In this document: piece after piece, positions 47,357-58,286 of the stretch
How positions within the stretch are numbered: the first letter of the stretch is position 1
How the letters are laid out: each line of letters starts with the position of its first letter
DNA from: Geosiphon pyriformis
Taxonomy: Eukaryota; Glomeromycota; Glomeromycetes; Archaeosporales; Geosiphonaceae
Assembly (NCBI GenBank): GCA_016748015.1
Contig: JAAOMT010000181.1
Coordinates: 7,784 to 71,783, forward strand
DNA: 64,000 nucleotides
Direction: 5' to 3'
Made by a program: the position numbers and the translations under genes
Notes under the pieces: model-generated
Seen by the model: the letters and a program-made list of their open reading frames with translations, nothing else
The model's database searches: none
Told to the model about the DNA's origin: nothing

Positions 47357-48252
47357 TGTTATAAGTGATTATTTGGGGTCTCAAGTCAAATAACATTTCA
47401 TAACTTGGTGTTTGATAGCTATTCTCATTGGTAATATTTGAGGATTTTAGTTATCTGAAGATTTGATGGAGTTCTTTGTATAATAGACAGAGATTTCAAT
47501 ATGGTTTTCTTTTTATAATGTTTTAGATGTCAACTCATAGATTAAAGTAGTTGTTGTCTGTCACTTCCTGGAATTGCAATTCAGTCAATTTTTTTCTTAG
47601 CATGGTGGCTGGCAATCTCCTGGTAAGCTATTCTTAAATTTAAGTGTCTATTTTTATTCCTGGGTTTTTTATTAGTGCTATATCCTAATGTTAATAATTC
47701 AGTGCTTTAAGCCTTTTAATAATTAGTTAACAACTGAAATAACAACAGAAAATAAAAGAAAAAAATAAATAAAATAAAAAAATAAGCCAAGACAATAAAA
47801 GTTAGTATTCTATTAATAGCCATGATTAAGAGCTATTGTTCTAGCATGATTAAGTATTAATTACTATCAACATAAAGTGTTAATAGTGGGGAATAGATTA
47901 ATATAGTGAATAATTATTTATTAATATTTATAAATAGAAGAGTTGCTTAGATCAAATCTAAATTAAGAAGTCTGTCTTTTCTTCTTTTAATGCTACTGCT
48001 ATATATATATAATTGAGATTCCTTAATTCCTTGATTTTTTACACCGGAAATCCTGAAATTCTTGGAATCTTGCAATTTCTTTTGAGAAAAATTCTGGAAT
48101 TCTGGAATCCTGCAATTCTCTATATGAAAATTCTGAAATTCCTGGAATTCTGCAATTTCTTTGAGAGAAATCCTAAAATTCTACATTTATTATGACTACT
48201 TCTGATTGGCTAATTTATGTGCTAATATACTTTTTATATTCTATAAGTAATA
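47357..48252 (-). repeat. Solo LTR of the element 1/2 superfamily (896 bp)
   Basis: Starts TGTTATAAGTGATTATTTGG and ends ATAAGTAATA. It is flanked by CTAC on both sides (47353-47356 and 48253-48256). Copy A of repeat R shows the uninterrupted site GATTAGCTACCAATT, so this is a clean insertion with a 4-bp duplication. No internal region remains, as expected after LTR-LTR recombination. Confidence 0.88.
48045..48183. repeat. Tandem repeat of about 40 bp, 3.4 units, inside the solo LTR
   Basis: Each unit contains TGAAATTC/TGGAATTC, TGGAATCYTGCAAT and a TTTGAGA-type spacer. The open frame across it is a consequence of the repeat and not a gene. The position corresponds to the TATGTTATAACA array of the other LTRs. 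Confidence 0.75.
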
Positions 48253-48689
48253 CTACCAATTTTAATAATCTGTTAATAACTTTAGGTCTGAATAAAAAAC
48301 AATTTCCTTAACAAAATTCTATTTTTTTTATATTTTTTTTATATTTTTCTTTTTTATTTTATTATAATTATTAGAATAACCTACAGACAAAATTTCTATA
48401 AAAAAGTTGATTTTTACAGCAAAGTAATTACACATTTTTAGTAAGCTTCCAGATAAACAATTCCTAAAAAAGAGTTGATTTTTACTATAAAGTAATTACA
48501 TAAAATAACTAGCACAGAATTGGCCATTCTACTTGTAAATCTAGCAGTTCAAATTATAGAAGATAATTTGAAAATAAATTCAGTTATTGAAGATTTAATT
48601 ACTTTCAATAAATACAAATTCACAGCAAACAAATATTAACAATATTTAAGAAAAGAGACCAAAAACCTCCAGTAATACTATTTTTAAGA

Positions 48690-50450
48690 CATTAATCTTT
48701 ACAGCAACAAATTTATGTTTTCAAAGTAACATCAAATTAAAAAACATATTATCATCAACAGAAAACAAACTTACATGAAGGCCAAATATATCAATATTCT
48801 TATAGTTATACTTAGTTTTTAAAACAATTATCTTTCACTCCAGCTTATCAACAGAATCAATAAACTTAACAATAAAATTAACCAGAACAAAAAGCTTGAC
48901 CAATTTAGATTTTAGAAAAATCAACTGAAAAAAAACCACAGAATTATCAGTTATCATATTAGCAAACAAAGCTAAACTAACTGAAGAACAAAAAACCATA
49001 GAAGACACAAAATTTACAGCTTTGACATAAAACTTGTTGTTAATAACATGAAAAACAAAAATCTTAGAAACCCTAAAAAAGAGAGATAAAAATATTTTAT
49101 AATTCAAAACCAGATGATTTGAATTCTAATATCAAAAGCAGTACTAATTTTCAGAAGTTTTTTATTAAATATAGTATTTTTTTAGTGTACCAGTTTTGAT
49201 AATTATAGCATCTAAATCAATCTAAAATTTAAATGTAATCAGAGCAAACTAAAAATAACAACCAAAATCAGAAAAGTAAAAAATAAAACATATTTAATCA
49301 CCAACTTAAGAAATTATATTACTAATTTTAAATACAATACAATTAGAGAAAAGATTAATCAACTTAGTCTTAAATTTATTATAAGACAAAATAGTTTCAT
49401 TTTGATTTATTAAAGAGAGAATTTTCATACTATCTTTACTCATCAAAACTAACCAATAATTCAAAATAAACACAACAAAATTTAGTTTTTTAAAATAAAA
49501 AATTACATATTGCCAAATACCAGTAGGCTTTAGTACAATATGAGTAACTTTATTAAACATACTAAAAACTGTCTTAATATTAGCAGTAAATATACTCAAA
49601 GGCACATTATATAGTACAATAGTAGTAAAAAAAAAACCAGACTTAAAAACCACCAAAAACTTGGCAATTTTAAAAATAACTAAATAAACAGAACTTGTAA
49701 GCTTAATTAAAAAGGCAGTTTTCAAAGATTTTTGAAAAGCAAACTCCATACAAAAGAGTTTTATATTGTTTTTTGACACTAATTTTATATTCAAAAAACC
49801 ATGTACAAACTGAAAAACAGCTTTAATATAAGCCAATTTGATTTTAAAAATAGTACCAAACATCATAAAGAGACTATTTATTTAGCAAATTTTTAATAAT
49901 TAGTAATAATTTTCCAAGCACTATTAGTGACAGTACCAGAAACCAAAAAAGTATTTAAGTTAGTTTTTATTTGATCAGCCCAATTTTTAAGAGCAGATAA
50001 TTCAAAACTGTTGTTTTGCTTTTAAAACCAGTAATAATTTGCTAAAGAAAACCATATTTGACAACACAGCCAATGGTTAATCTTGGTTTATTTTAGATGA
50101 TATGTTGGATAATATAAACAAAAATCTCATCTAAGATCTCATCAAAAATCATAAAAAGATTTGGTATAACAATAGCAAAAGTAAATAATTGTCTTTACTT
50201 TTTTGAACTTTTAAACTTTTTGATTGTTTTTTAAAGAAAAGATGTTAATAGCACCAGATGTAAAAACTATAAAAAAGAAGACCAGCTTATTAATTGGTTT
50301 GTTATTAAAAATTTTTGAACTTTCTAAAAAAGTAAAGACAATATTGAAACTAATTCAAATATGTTTTTTGAGAAAACTTTAACTAATAAAAAACCAGGTA
50401 AAAATGAAGAAAATACTCTAAAGATTATTAAAAGCAGTTTTTTACTATGA
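48690..50450 (-). pseudogene. Strongly mutated LINE ORF1 (copy 2)
   Basis: Two open pieces (49866-49306 and 49107-48835) and the sequence upstream to about 50450 align with the intact LINE at 55799-57922. TFKIKLAYIKAVFQ, IWQYV and NQNETILS are unchanged, while many other residues show Ser to Phe, Ala to Thr, Asp to Asn, Glu to Lys or Val to Ile. Over 300 aligned bases (49561-49860) I count 59 C>T or G>A changes relative to the intact copy, 7 in the opposite direction and 6 transversions. The ORF is therefore dead by transition mutation, not by deletion. Confidence 0.85.
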
Positions 50451-52872
50451 ATATTTAAAAAAAAAGCTTTTAAAATATTTTGTTTAATAACTTTTATAAC
50501 AAGAAAAACTTTTTTGATTGAAATTTTATTAGATATTAAGTATGATTTTTTTACTTTTTGTTTTAGTTACAATCATAAAACTAAAAAAAGAAAAAGTTTT
50601 AGCTCAATCTATTAATATTACTACTTAATAATTTTATGTTAATTAATAATTTAAATTTTTATTGGTATTATCAATAACTGTGCAAATTTTTATAGTTTTT
50701 AATTTTATATAAAAAAAATTATAAAAAATTCTTTAAAATAAAAATAAAAAAACTTTATTATAATTCAAATTATTATGTATTTTATAATTATTAATTTAAA
50801 ATCTATTATAATATAATTAATTTTATCATTATAAATATTACTAAAAAATTAATAAATTTGTTACATATTTTGATTTTTAATAAACTGTTTTTTAAATAAA
50901 ATTTACTTATTAAATTATAAGTTTTATATATATTTTACAATATTAATTACAAATTATAATTTTTTAAGACATTTTTTATTATTAAATCTATTAAAAAAAC
51001 AGAAAATTGAGTAAAAATATTTTTTAACACCAAAAAAATTGTTATCATAAAGCACATTAAATTTGTTGTAAACAAAAAAAATACAATTAAATAAAAACAA
51101 ATTCTAATATTAAATACAAATATATTTAATAATAATTTAATAATATACTTGTTATAGCATTTTCAAAGCTTGTTTAAAATATTAGTCAAATTAATAATTT
51201 TTTTATTTAACAAATTTTTAATTACTCTTAATAGTTTATTTTATTTAATATTATTTATAATATTAATAAAAATATTTTTATTTATTTAATTTAAAAAAAC
51301 ATATTAATATTACTAATAAATAAAATTTTTATCCAATATAACTTATTTTTTAATTTAACTTTTTATAATTAAATTTACTTTTGATTTAATATTTTTAGGC
51401 TTTAAAATAAATTTATTATTAATTATTAAATAATTCAAAACAATTTTATAAAAAGAATACTTTAATATACTTTTAATTATATAATTTTTATTAATAACAA
51501 AATTTTTTAATTTGTAAAATTTATTATATTTTAAAACATAATAATTTTTTCGGGTTTTAAACAAAGCAAAATTAATAACAATAATATTAAAACTTAAAAA
51601 GCACTTAATTTGTTAAAAAAATTTACATAATATTCAAATTTTTAAACAATTTTGACTTTTTAAAAGTATTAGTTAAAATCATAATTTAAGACAAAAAAAT
51701 ACTTAAAACAATTTTATTTAATATAATTAATATTTTTAAATTTGTAATTTTAATAAATTTTATTAATTTGCTTATATAAAACACAAAATTAAGTATTTAA
51801 AAAATTATTTAAACCAATTAAAACTAAAATAATATTGTAATTAGTAAAAAAAATTCTGTATATTAAAAATTTTATAATTAGTTACTGTATTATTAAAAAA
51901 AATCAAAATATAATTAATTATTTTTTTAATTTTTTTTTAATTTTTTTATATTGATGCTTTAATTAAAAGATTATTAATAAAAAAATTAATCAAATTTAAG
52001 TTAACATATTTTTATTTTATTAAAATTATTTTTTAAAATTACAAATATGTTTTTATTAATAATTTTAACAATAAACAAATTTATAATAAAAACTTAAATT
52101 AATTTTGTTTTAAAAAAATTTTAACATATAATTTTAGTATTAAAACTGAAAATCTATTCTTAAGCAGCAAAAAAATTAATAAAAGCCAAGTTAAAATCTT
52201 TAAAATTTTAATATATTTAATAATATAACTATAATAATTCGTAATTTTAGAATACAAAAAATTAAAATCTAAATTTAATATAAATATTTAAAATTTAATA
52301 TTATATTTATATTAATATATAATATTATTTTAATTTACAAAAATATTTATATTCTTAATATTATATATTGTAATTTTTTAAACAAAATTAGTTATTAAAA
52401 AAAAACAAAAAAAGAGAACTAAAATCAATATACAAATAATTTAACTTTGTTAAAACAGTTTTTATAAAACTTTTAAGTTTTAATATATTAATTTTTAAGC
52501 TATTAAATTTGGTAGTAAAAATTTTAAAACTATTATTATTTAAAAATAAAAAGTCATTAATATTATTAAATAATATTAATAAAAACATAAAAAATTTATT
52601 TATAATTATATTTAGACTAATAATTACATTTAAAAACTGAATAATACCAAAAATTAATAATAAGTTTAATTTGTAAAAAATTTAGTAATTTAATTTAATA
52701 AAAGTTTTAAAAAATATTTTAAAGTATTCAAATAGTTTTTTATTAAAAAAACAACTATATAAAAAAACATATTTGTTTTTAAAATTAAAAAACCAATAAA
52801 TAATAAACCAGAAAAAACATTAAAATAATTACTATTTACAATTTAAATTTAAAACATATTATTAAAAAACAC
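50451..52872. other. AT desert
   Basis: Almost pure A/T with no recognisable gene, RNA or repeat boundary. Short open frames here are compositional (Phe, Ile, Asn, Lys, Leu only) and not supported as genes. It may be fully decayed transposon sequence. Confidence 0.6.
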
Positions 52873-54141
52873 TATTATGAATAAGCTTGGTAGGATAAGG
52901 AATGATAATGTTTAGTGTTCTCAATTATTAATAATGTGTGTTTTGCATAATTCTATTAACTTAGTCTTGATTATCAGTTTCTGAAAGTCTTATTTATTGG
53001 TTGTGAATTTATCTGTTGAGTTCTTTAATTATAAGGCATAGAGGTTTGACTTTTGTTAATTACAATTTCTTATAAATGTAAGCTATCTTCTTCAAGCTAA
53101 TGAGTGCAGTCATTAGGGTCTGGTGTTGTCTTTTCATTCTTCTGGTAAGCTACCAAGATAATGTTAATATCCAAAGCTTAGAAAAAGCTTCTTTCTTTTA
53201 CCAGACTATCACAAAGTCTATTCTCAGACAGTCAATTTTATTATATTGTTATTCCACAAGAGAAAATAAAAAAAATAAAAAAAAATAAAAAAATAAGTGT
53301 CCTATCAGTAGTCATGATCAAGAGCTATTGTGCCAGCAGATTAAATAGTAAATAATAACATAGATTTGAAGAATTGAAGAGATATTTTATTAATATAATT
53401 TTATTTTGGTTGATAGTAATTATCTTTAAAAGAAGAAGTATTTAATAATTATAATTTACAAGTCTAATTTTCTTTTTAGATGTCTTTTTAACTTCTATAA
53501 CTACTCATTTTTATACATTTTTTTTGTTTTACAAAATTGCTTCCAATTGCTTTGTTATTTCTGTTATCACTTTGTTTTTCTATATTATTGCTAGTTATAC
53601 TATATTATAACATATTATCTTATGTTATTACTTATTATACTATGTTATTTTTTTTTTTTAACAAGTAAGATCCAAACACAGCTTAGTACTATACATCAAA
53701 GAAATGATCTAAACTAAATGCAAATCATGCATTTTCTACACATGACTAGCCACTCGGGCTGATCAGAACAACACTATACAGCTATGTAAACTGAAACTAA
53801 ACTACTAAGACCTAAAAAAAATGAACAAGACTTGCAAAAACCAAAACATATACCAAAAGCATCAACCACACCAAGCAGTTTTATCACACCAGTGGGAAAT
53901 CCTGAAGGCAAACCAAAAACCGAGGTGATGGCTGAACCATTAAGAGAGATTAAACCATGCTTTACTATGTTATAATATATTATCCTATATTATTATGCAT
54001 TATACTATGTTATAACACATTATTTTACATTATTACATATTATTCTGTATTCTTTCACATTATTCTGTATTATTTTATGTTATCACATTTTTGGTTACAT
54101 TTTTTCTATAATTTTGGATTGGTTTTTTTACTTGAATAACA
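52873..54141 (-). repeat. Solo LTR of the element 3 family, with nested LINE
   Basis: Reverse-complement homology to 7507-8545 along the full length: ends TATTATGAATAAGC (TGTTA end after a G>A) and TTGAATAACA. ACAC occurs on both sides (52869-52872 and 54142-54145), a likely 4-bp target duplication. It is interrupted by the LINE fragment at 53649-53962. Confidence 0.82.
53649..53962 (-). mobile_element. 5'-truncated LINE fragment inserted in the solo LTR
   Basis: Flanked by TACTATGTTAT at 53638-53648 and 53963-53973, an 11-bp target duplication. It begins on the plus strand with a T run (poly(A) of the minus strand) followed by the shared 3' UTR (AACAAGTAAGATCCAAAC). The base composition is richer in G/C than the host LTR, so it is younger than the LTR that it entered. 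Confidence 0.88.
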
Positions 54142-55760
54142 ACACTAATCAAATAATAAAAACTGATTTTTTGGCATAAATAACTGTTAATTTATTTTTA
54201 TTAAAATTGGAAAAAAAATTTTTGGTCTTAATTTTAAAAAAAAGTTATATTTAAATTTCTTATAATTTAAAATCTAATTTAATTTAATTCAAAATAATAC
54301 TTTTAAGAACTAAAATTACAATTAATATTTTTATCAAATTATTTTTTAATTTAAAGCAAACAATAATATATTTTATATAAGCATAAATTATTAAATAATA
54401 ATTAATTATACAAGTTTTTTTATTAATTAACACTAAAAATTTCTATAAATATATTTATTTGTATTTATTAGTAAAATATAAAGTAAAATTTTATAAATAT
54501 TTCTAGAATTTTATAATAATTTGTTAATATTAGTTCTAATTATTCATTATATTTTTATTAATTAAGATAAATTATTTAAATGTTAAAAAATTAGCATAAT
54601 TTTAAATATTAAATTCAATTAATATTTTTTGTTATAGTTTATTAATTGTATTTAGATTAATTTAATATTTTAAACTTAAATAATATAATATATACAGTTT
54701 TTATTAATATTTTACAAAATTTTTTTTAAATATTTTAATTTAATTTGTGTAATTATTTATTAGTTTTTTAATAATAGTTTTTATTATTATTATTATATTT
54801 ACAGCTTTTATTACTCTAAATTTAAATATAAAAAATAAATATTCTCTAAAATTATTCATATTTAAAAACAATTTTTAAATTATTTTGAAATAATATATTA
54901 ATAATTATTGAAAAATTAATATTTAAAACAAAATTTTTTTTAACAAATATATTTACTTTTATCATAAAAAAAAAGAAAAAAAAGCATCAGAATTTTTACC
55001 AATATTATTAATATTAAATTGGCTTAAAATTTTTATGATTATTATATTAATTTTAATTTTAAGTATTTTTAAAATAATATTTATAATATTTATTTTATGT
55101 TATTATTGTTATTGTTATTAAAATAGTTTTTTATTAAATATTATTTATTTATGTTAATCTTTTCTATTTTTGCTATATTATTAATATTAGTATTATTTAA
55201 ATTACTTATTAATACAACTACTAAATAAAAAAAAAATTAATATTATTACTATTAAGTTCTAAAAAAAATTCTTTTTTTACTTTTTCTATAAAAAAAAATT
55301 TTTATTAACAAAACCAAAATCCAAACTTTTATTATTTTTATCAACATATATAATAATATTAAACTTGTTAACAGTTTTGTATTTAAATAAAAAAGATATA
55401 AAAGTATTAAACTAAATATTGAAAAATTATAGCAAACAAAAAACTTATTCTTTGAAAATAATTTTTTTAAGAAATTAAAATATAAGAAAAAAAAAGTTTT
55501 ATTAAGCAATTGGTTTTGAAATAATTAAGAAATTAATTAATTTATTAAAGCTTAAAGTATTTTTAAAGTTATTTTATCATAAAAAAATTTTTTATAACTT
55601 AGATATTAAAAAATTTTTAAAAGTTAAAACATAAAAATGTTATTTATTTTAATAAAAATATTTTTTGATTAAGTTTTATTATTATGCCAAAGAATTTTTT
55701 AGTCTGGTTTAATAAGCTAAATCAATTTAAATCAATAATTTTCTGTTTAAAATAAAGATT
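54142..55760. other. AT desert
   Basis: No gene or RNA recognised. 55749-55760 (AAAATAAAGATT) is the probable left target duplication of the following LINE. Confidence 0.55.
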
Positions 55761-55798
55761 AAATTTAAATAAAACTCTTTGTCTTCTTAATTTTATGA

Positions 55799-56500
55799 CC
55801 ACGACCAGAGCAAAGAGTAAAAAAAGCTGCACCTGATATTTGTCCTGAGATATCTAATAAAATTTCAACCAGAAGAGCTCTCTTTGTTGTAGAAGCAACT
55901 AGGCAAAACATTTTAGAAGCTTTTTTCTTACCCAGTAATCGTGATAAGCTGCTTTTGGTAGCCACTGAAGCAACTTCTTCATCTTTGGCTGGTTTCTCAC
56001 CAGTCAAAGTCCCCTCAAAGAGACACACCTGGGTTAGTTCAAGTGTTGCCTCCACCCCAACCAAGAGCCCAAAAGTTTTTAATAATAGACCAGTAAATAA
56101 GCTGGTTTTCTCCTCTATAGATTCAACACCTGGTGCTTCTAGTACCACCTTTTCAAAAAAAATGGTCAAAAAGACCAAAAGTTCAGAAAAGTGGGGGCAG
56201 TTGTTTGCCTCTGCTATTGTTACACCAAACCCCTTTGTGGTTCTTAATGAGATCTTAGATAAGATCTCTGTAGCATCATCTGACATGTCATTCAAGATGG
56301 GCCAAGATCAACCACTGGCTGTGTTGCCAAATGTGGTGTCTTTCGACAGATCATTGCCGGTTTTAGAAGCAAAACAATCTTCTTCTGTTGGGTCACCTGT
56401 TCTTGGGAACTGGGCTGATCAAATGGAAACTGATTCATCTCCTCCTCTAGTTTCTGGTGTTACTTCTGGTGGTTCTTGGGAAACTATTACTAGTCATTAA
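55799..56500 (+). pseudogene. LINE ORF1, N-terminal part
   Basis: Open from 55799 to a TAA at 56498-56500 without an in-frame ATG near the beginning; an ATG at 55795 is in another frame, so the start was probably lost by a small indel. The sequence is Ser/Thr/Pro-rich (AGFSPVKVPSKRH; KTKSSEKWGQLFASAI). In frame after the TAA, five codons lead to the Met that opens the next piece. The decayed copy at 48690-50450 has a TAA at the same place, so the stop is either original or arose twice, for example from CAA. Confidence 0.6.
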
Positions 56501-56515
56501 AGGTTTGCTGGGTGG

Positions 56516-57922
56516 ATGGCCTTCACTCTGGTGCCTGGTGCTACTTTTAAGATCAAATTGGCTTATATTAAAGCTGTTTTTCAGTCTGTGCATGGTTTTT
56601 TGGGTGCTAAGTCTATTTCAAAAGACAATATGAAGCTTTTTTGTGTGGAGTTTGCTTCTCAACAATCTTTGGAAGCTGTGTTTCTGGTTGAGCTTACAAG
56701 CTCTGTTCATTTGACCACTCTCAAAATTGCCAAGTCTTTGGTGGTTTCTGAATCTGGTTCTTCTCCTGCTGCTGTTACGCTGTGTGATGTGCCTTTGGGT
56801 GTGTCTGCTGCTGACATTGAGTTGGCTCTCAGTGTGTTTGGTGGTGTCACTCGTGTTGTGCTGAAGTCTGCTAGCATTTGGCAGTACGTGGTGGTTTATT
56901 TTGAAAAGTTGGACTCTACTGTATCTGCCTTGAAGCATTGGTCAGTCTTGATAGGCAAAGATAGTGTTAAAATCCTCCCTTTGGTGAATCAAAATGAGAC
57001 TATTTTGTCTTGTGATAAGTTTAAGACCAAATTGGTCAACCTTTCCCCTGGCTGTACCATCTTTGAAATCAGTGATATGATTTCTCAAATTAGTAGTCGA
57101 ACATGTTTCATCCCTTGTTCTCCTGATTCTGGTCATCGTTTCCGGTATGCTTTGGTTACATTTGACTCTCAAGGTAATTTAGATTCTGCTGTAGTCAAGA
57201 CTGGTACTCTAAGGAAATGCTGTATCTGGTGGGAAACTCCTGGCTGCTGGTGCTGCTTTAGGTGTCAAGAAATGGGCCATCTGGCCGTGAATTGCAAGAT
57301 TTCTTCACCCCCTATTCCTAAGGTTCCCAAGGTTTTCAAGTCTTGTTTTGTGGGTTCTGCTTCATATGCCAAGACTGCTGCTCCTTCTGGTCTTTCTGAG
57401 TTTCCTTCTTTGGTGGCTTCTTTGGCTGCTTCTGTTGCTGATTCTGCTGTTGGTTCTAGATTGGACTCTTTGGAAAAGCAAATTTCGGATTTGGCTGCTC
57501 TGGTTAAGTCTATTGTTGAGCCTGTTGGTTCTTTGGTTGCTTTGGTGTCTTGTTTTCTTGATAATAATGCCATTAAGGCTGTTCAGGTCGAGAAAGATAT
57601 TGTTTCCATGAAAAGTGCTGCTAACAATTTTGCTAACCTTATGGTTGAAGTTTCTAAAGACATTGTTTGTCTTAGATCTGAGGTTGACTTTGGTGGTATG
57701 GATTATGATGGTGTTTTGGCTGCTAAGCCTTCCTTTTTAAGTGAGGACACTATTGAGTGTATTATTGCTTTGTGGCGCATGTCTGGTGTTGAAACCAGAG
57801 GCAATATTGAGTCTACTAGAATGTTTCTTAGTGAGTTTATTTTTGACTCTAGGAATCTGAATGGTATCATTGAGAGGATTCGTGGGTTGGAATTATTTCC
57901 ACCTACTTTTGATTCAGTGTAG
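56516..57922 (+). CDS. LINE ORF1 (Gag-like) protein with CCHC zinc knuckle
   Basis: 468 codons. N-terminal half: two RRM-like segments (LAYIKAVFQSVHGFLGAK ... LFCVEFASQQSLEAVF; ITLCDV-type strand VTLCDVPLGVSAADIE ... WQYVVVYFEKL). The knuckle CFRCQEMGHLAVNC is a perfect C-x2-C-x4-H-x4-C (about residues 248-261). Then comes a Ser/Ala-rich linker, a coiled segment LDSLEKQISDLAALVKSIV and the C-terminal block SEDTIECIIALWRMSG. This arrangement (RNA-binding folds plus knuckle) fits an ORF1 protein that coats LINE RNA. It is the least mutated repeat gene in the window. Whether it is expressed cannot be told from sequence. Confidence 0.8.
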   Translation: MAFTLVPGATFKIKLAYIKAVFQSVHGFLGAKSISKDNMKLFCVEFASQQSLEAVFLVELTSSVHLTTLKIAKSLVVSESGSSPAAVTLCDVPLGVSAADIELALSVFGGVTRVVLKSASIWQYVVVYFEKLDSTVSALKHWSVLIGKDSVKILPLVNQNETILSCDKFKTKLVNLSPGCTIFEISDMISQISSRTCFIPCSPDSGHRFRYALVTFDSQGNLDSAVVKTGTLRKCCIWWETPGCWCCFRCQEMGHLAVNCKISSPPIPKVPKVFKSCFVGSASYAKTAAPSGLSEFPSLVASLAASVADSAVGSRLDSLEKQISDLAALVKSIVEPVGSLVALVSCFLDNNAIKAVQVEKDIVSMKSAANNFANLMVEVSKDIVCLRSEVDFGGMDYDGVLAAKPSFLSEDTIECIIALWRMSGVETRGNIESTRMFLSEFIFDSRNLNGIIERIRGLELFPPTFDSV

Positions 57923-58286
57923 TGAGTCCTTGATTGGGCCGAGTGTCTGATCACGTGTAGAAAATGCATGTTGTATGCCTATAATGTAATCTCTTCTGTG
58001 GTATCATAGTTTAGGTAGTATTTGGGTCTCGCTCGTTAAATGATAATAAAAAAAAAATAAGGATTTTAAAAAAATAGTGTTATTTATTTTTATGTAATTT
58101 AATAAAAATTATAAATTGAATAATTTACCAGCTGATTTTATTTATTTAATTATTTTTAAGAATTTAAAAATGCAAATCCATCAGAGGGCTTAGAGAGATA
58201 ATCTATTTGTATTGTTATCTCTAACAATTGAATTAAATATACGTACCTTATATCTTGGTTCAAAGGGCCAAGTATTATCTAGCAAA

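Larger units (their letters stand above)
47033..48679. repeat. Repeat R, copy B, right part (interrupted by a solo LTR)
   Basis: Continues the match to window positions 193-949: AATAATTGATAGTTTACT, the AAAGAGAAAAGTACAAG segment, AGAGCTTCTTTTTTC and CCTCCAGTAATA at the end. The solo LTR 47357-48252 interrupts it at the GATTAGCTAC site that is empty in copy A (near 530). Confidence 0.75.
55761..58054 (+). mobile_element. LINE-type element with ORF1 but no ORF2
   Basis: Contains ORF1 in two same-frame pieces, then directly the LINE 3' UTR (CTGATCACGTGTAGAAAATG) and a poly(A) tail ending near 58054. AAAATAAAGATT before and AAAATAAGGATT after (58055-58066) look like a 12-bp target duplication with one mismatch. 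Its composition is much less AT-rich than the surroundings. No endonuclease or reverse transcriptase is present, so it would need enzymes from elsewhere to move. Confidence 0.75.

Noticed and set aside
48013-48195. 60-codon frame in the solo LTR
   Set aside because: It is created by the tandem repeat of about 40 bp; the protein is only the repeat translated.
50451-55760. Possible mitochondrial DNA insertion because of extreme AT content and Phe/Ile/Asn/Lys-rich frames
   Set aside because: No cox, cob, nad, rRNA or tRNA sequence is recognisable, and the same composition surrounds LINE and LTR remnants, so decayed repeats explain it better.
55765-56295. 176-codon minus-strand frame opposite LINE ORF1
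   Set aside because: Antisense shadow of a Ser/Thr/Pro-rich coding stretch; no recognisable domain.
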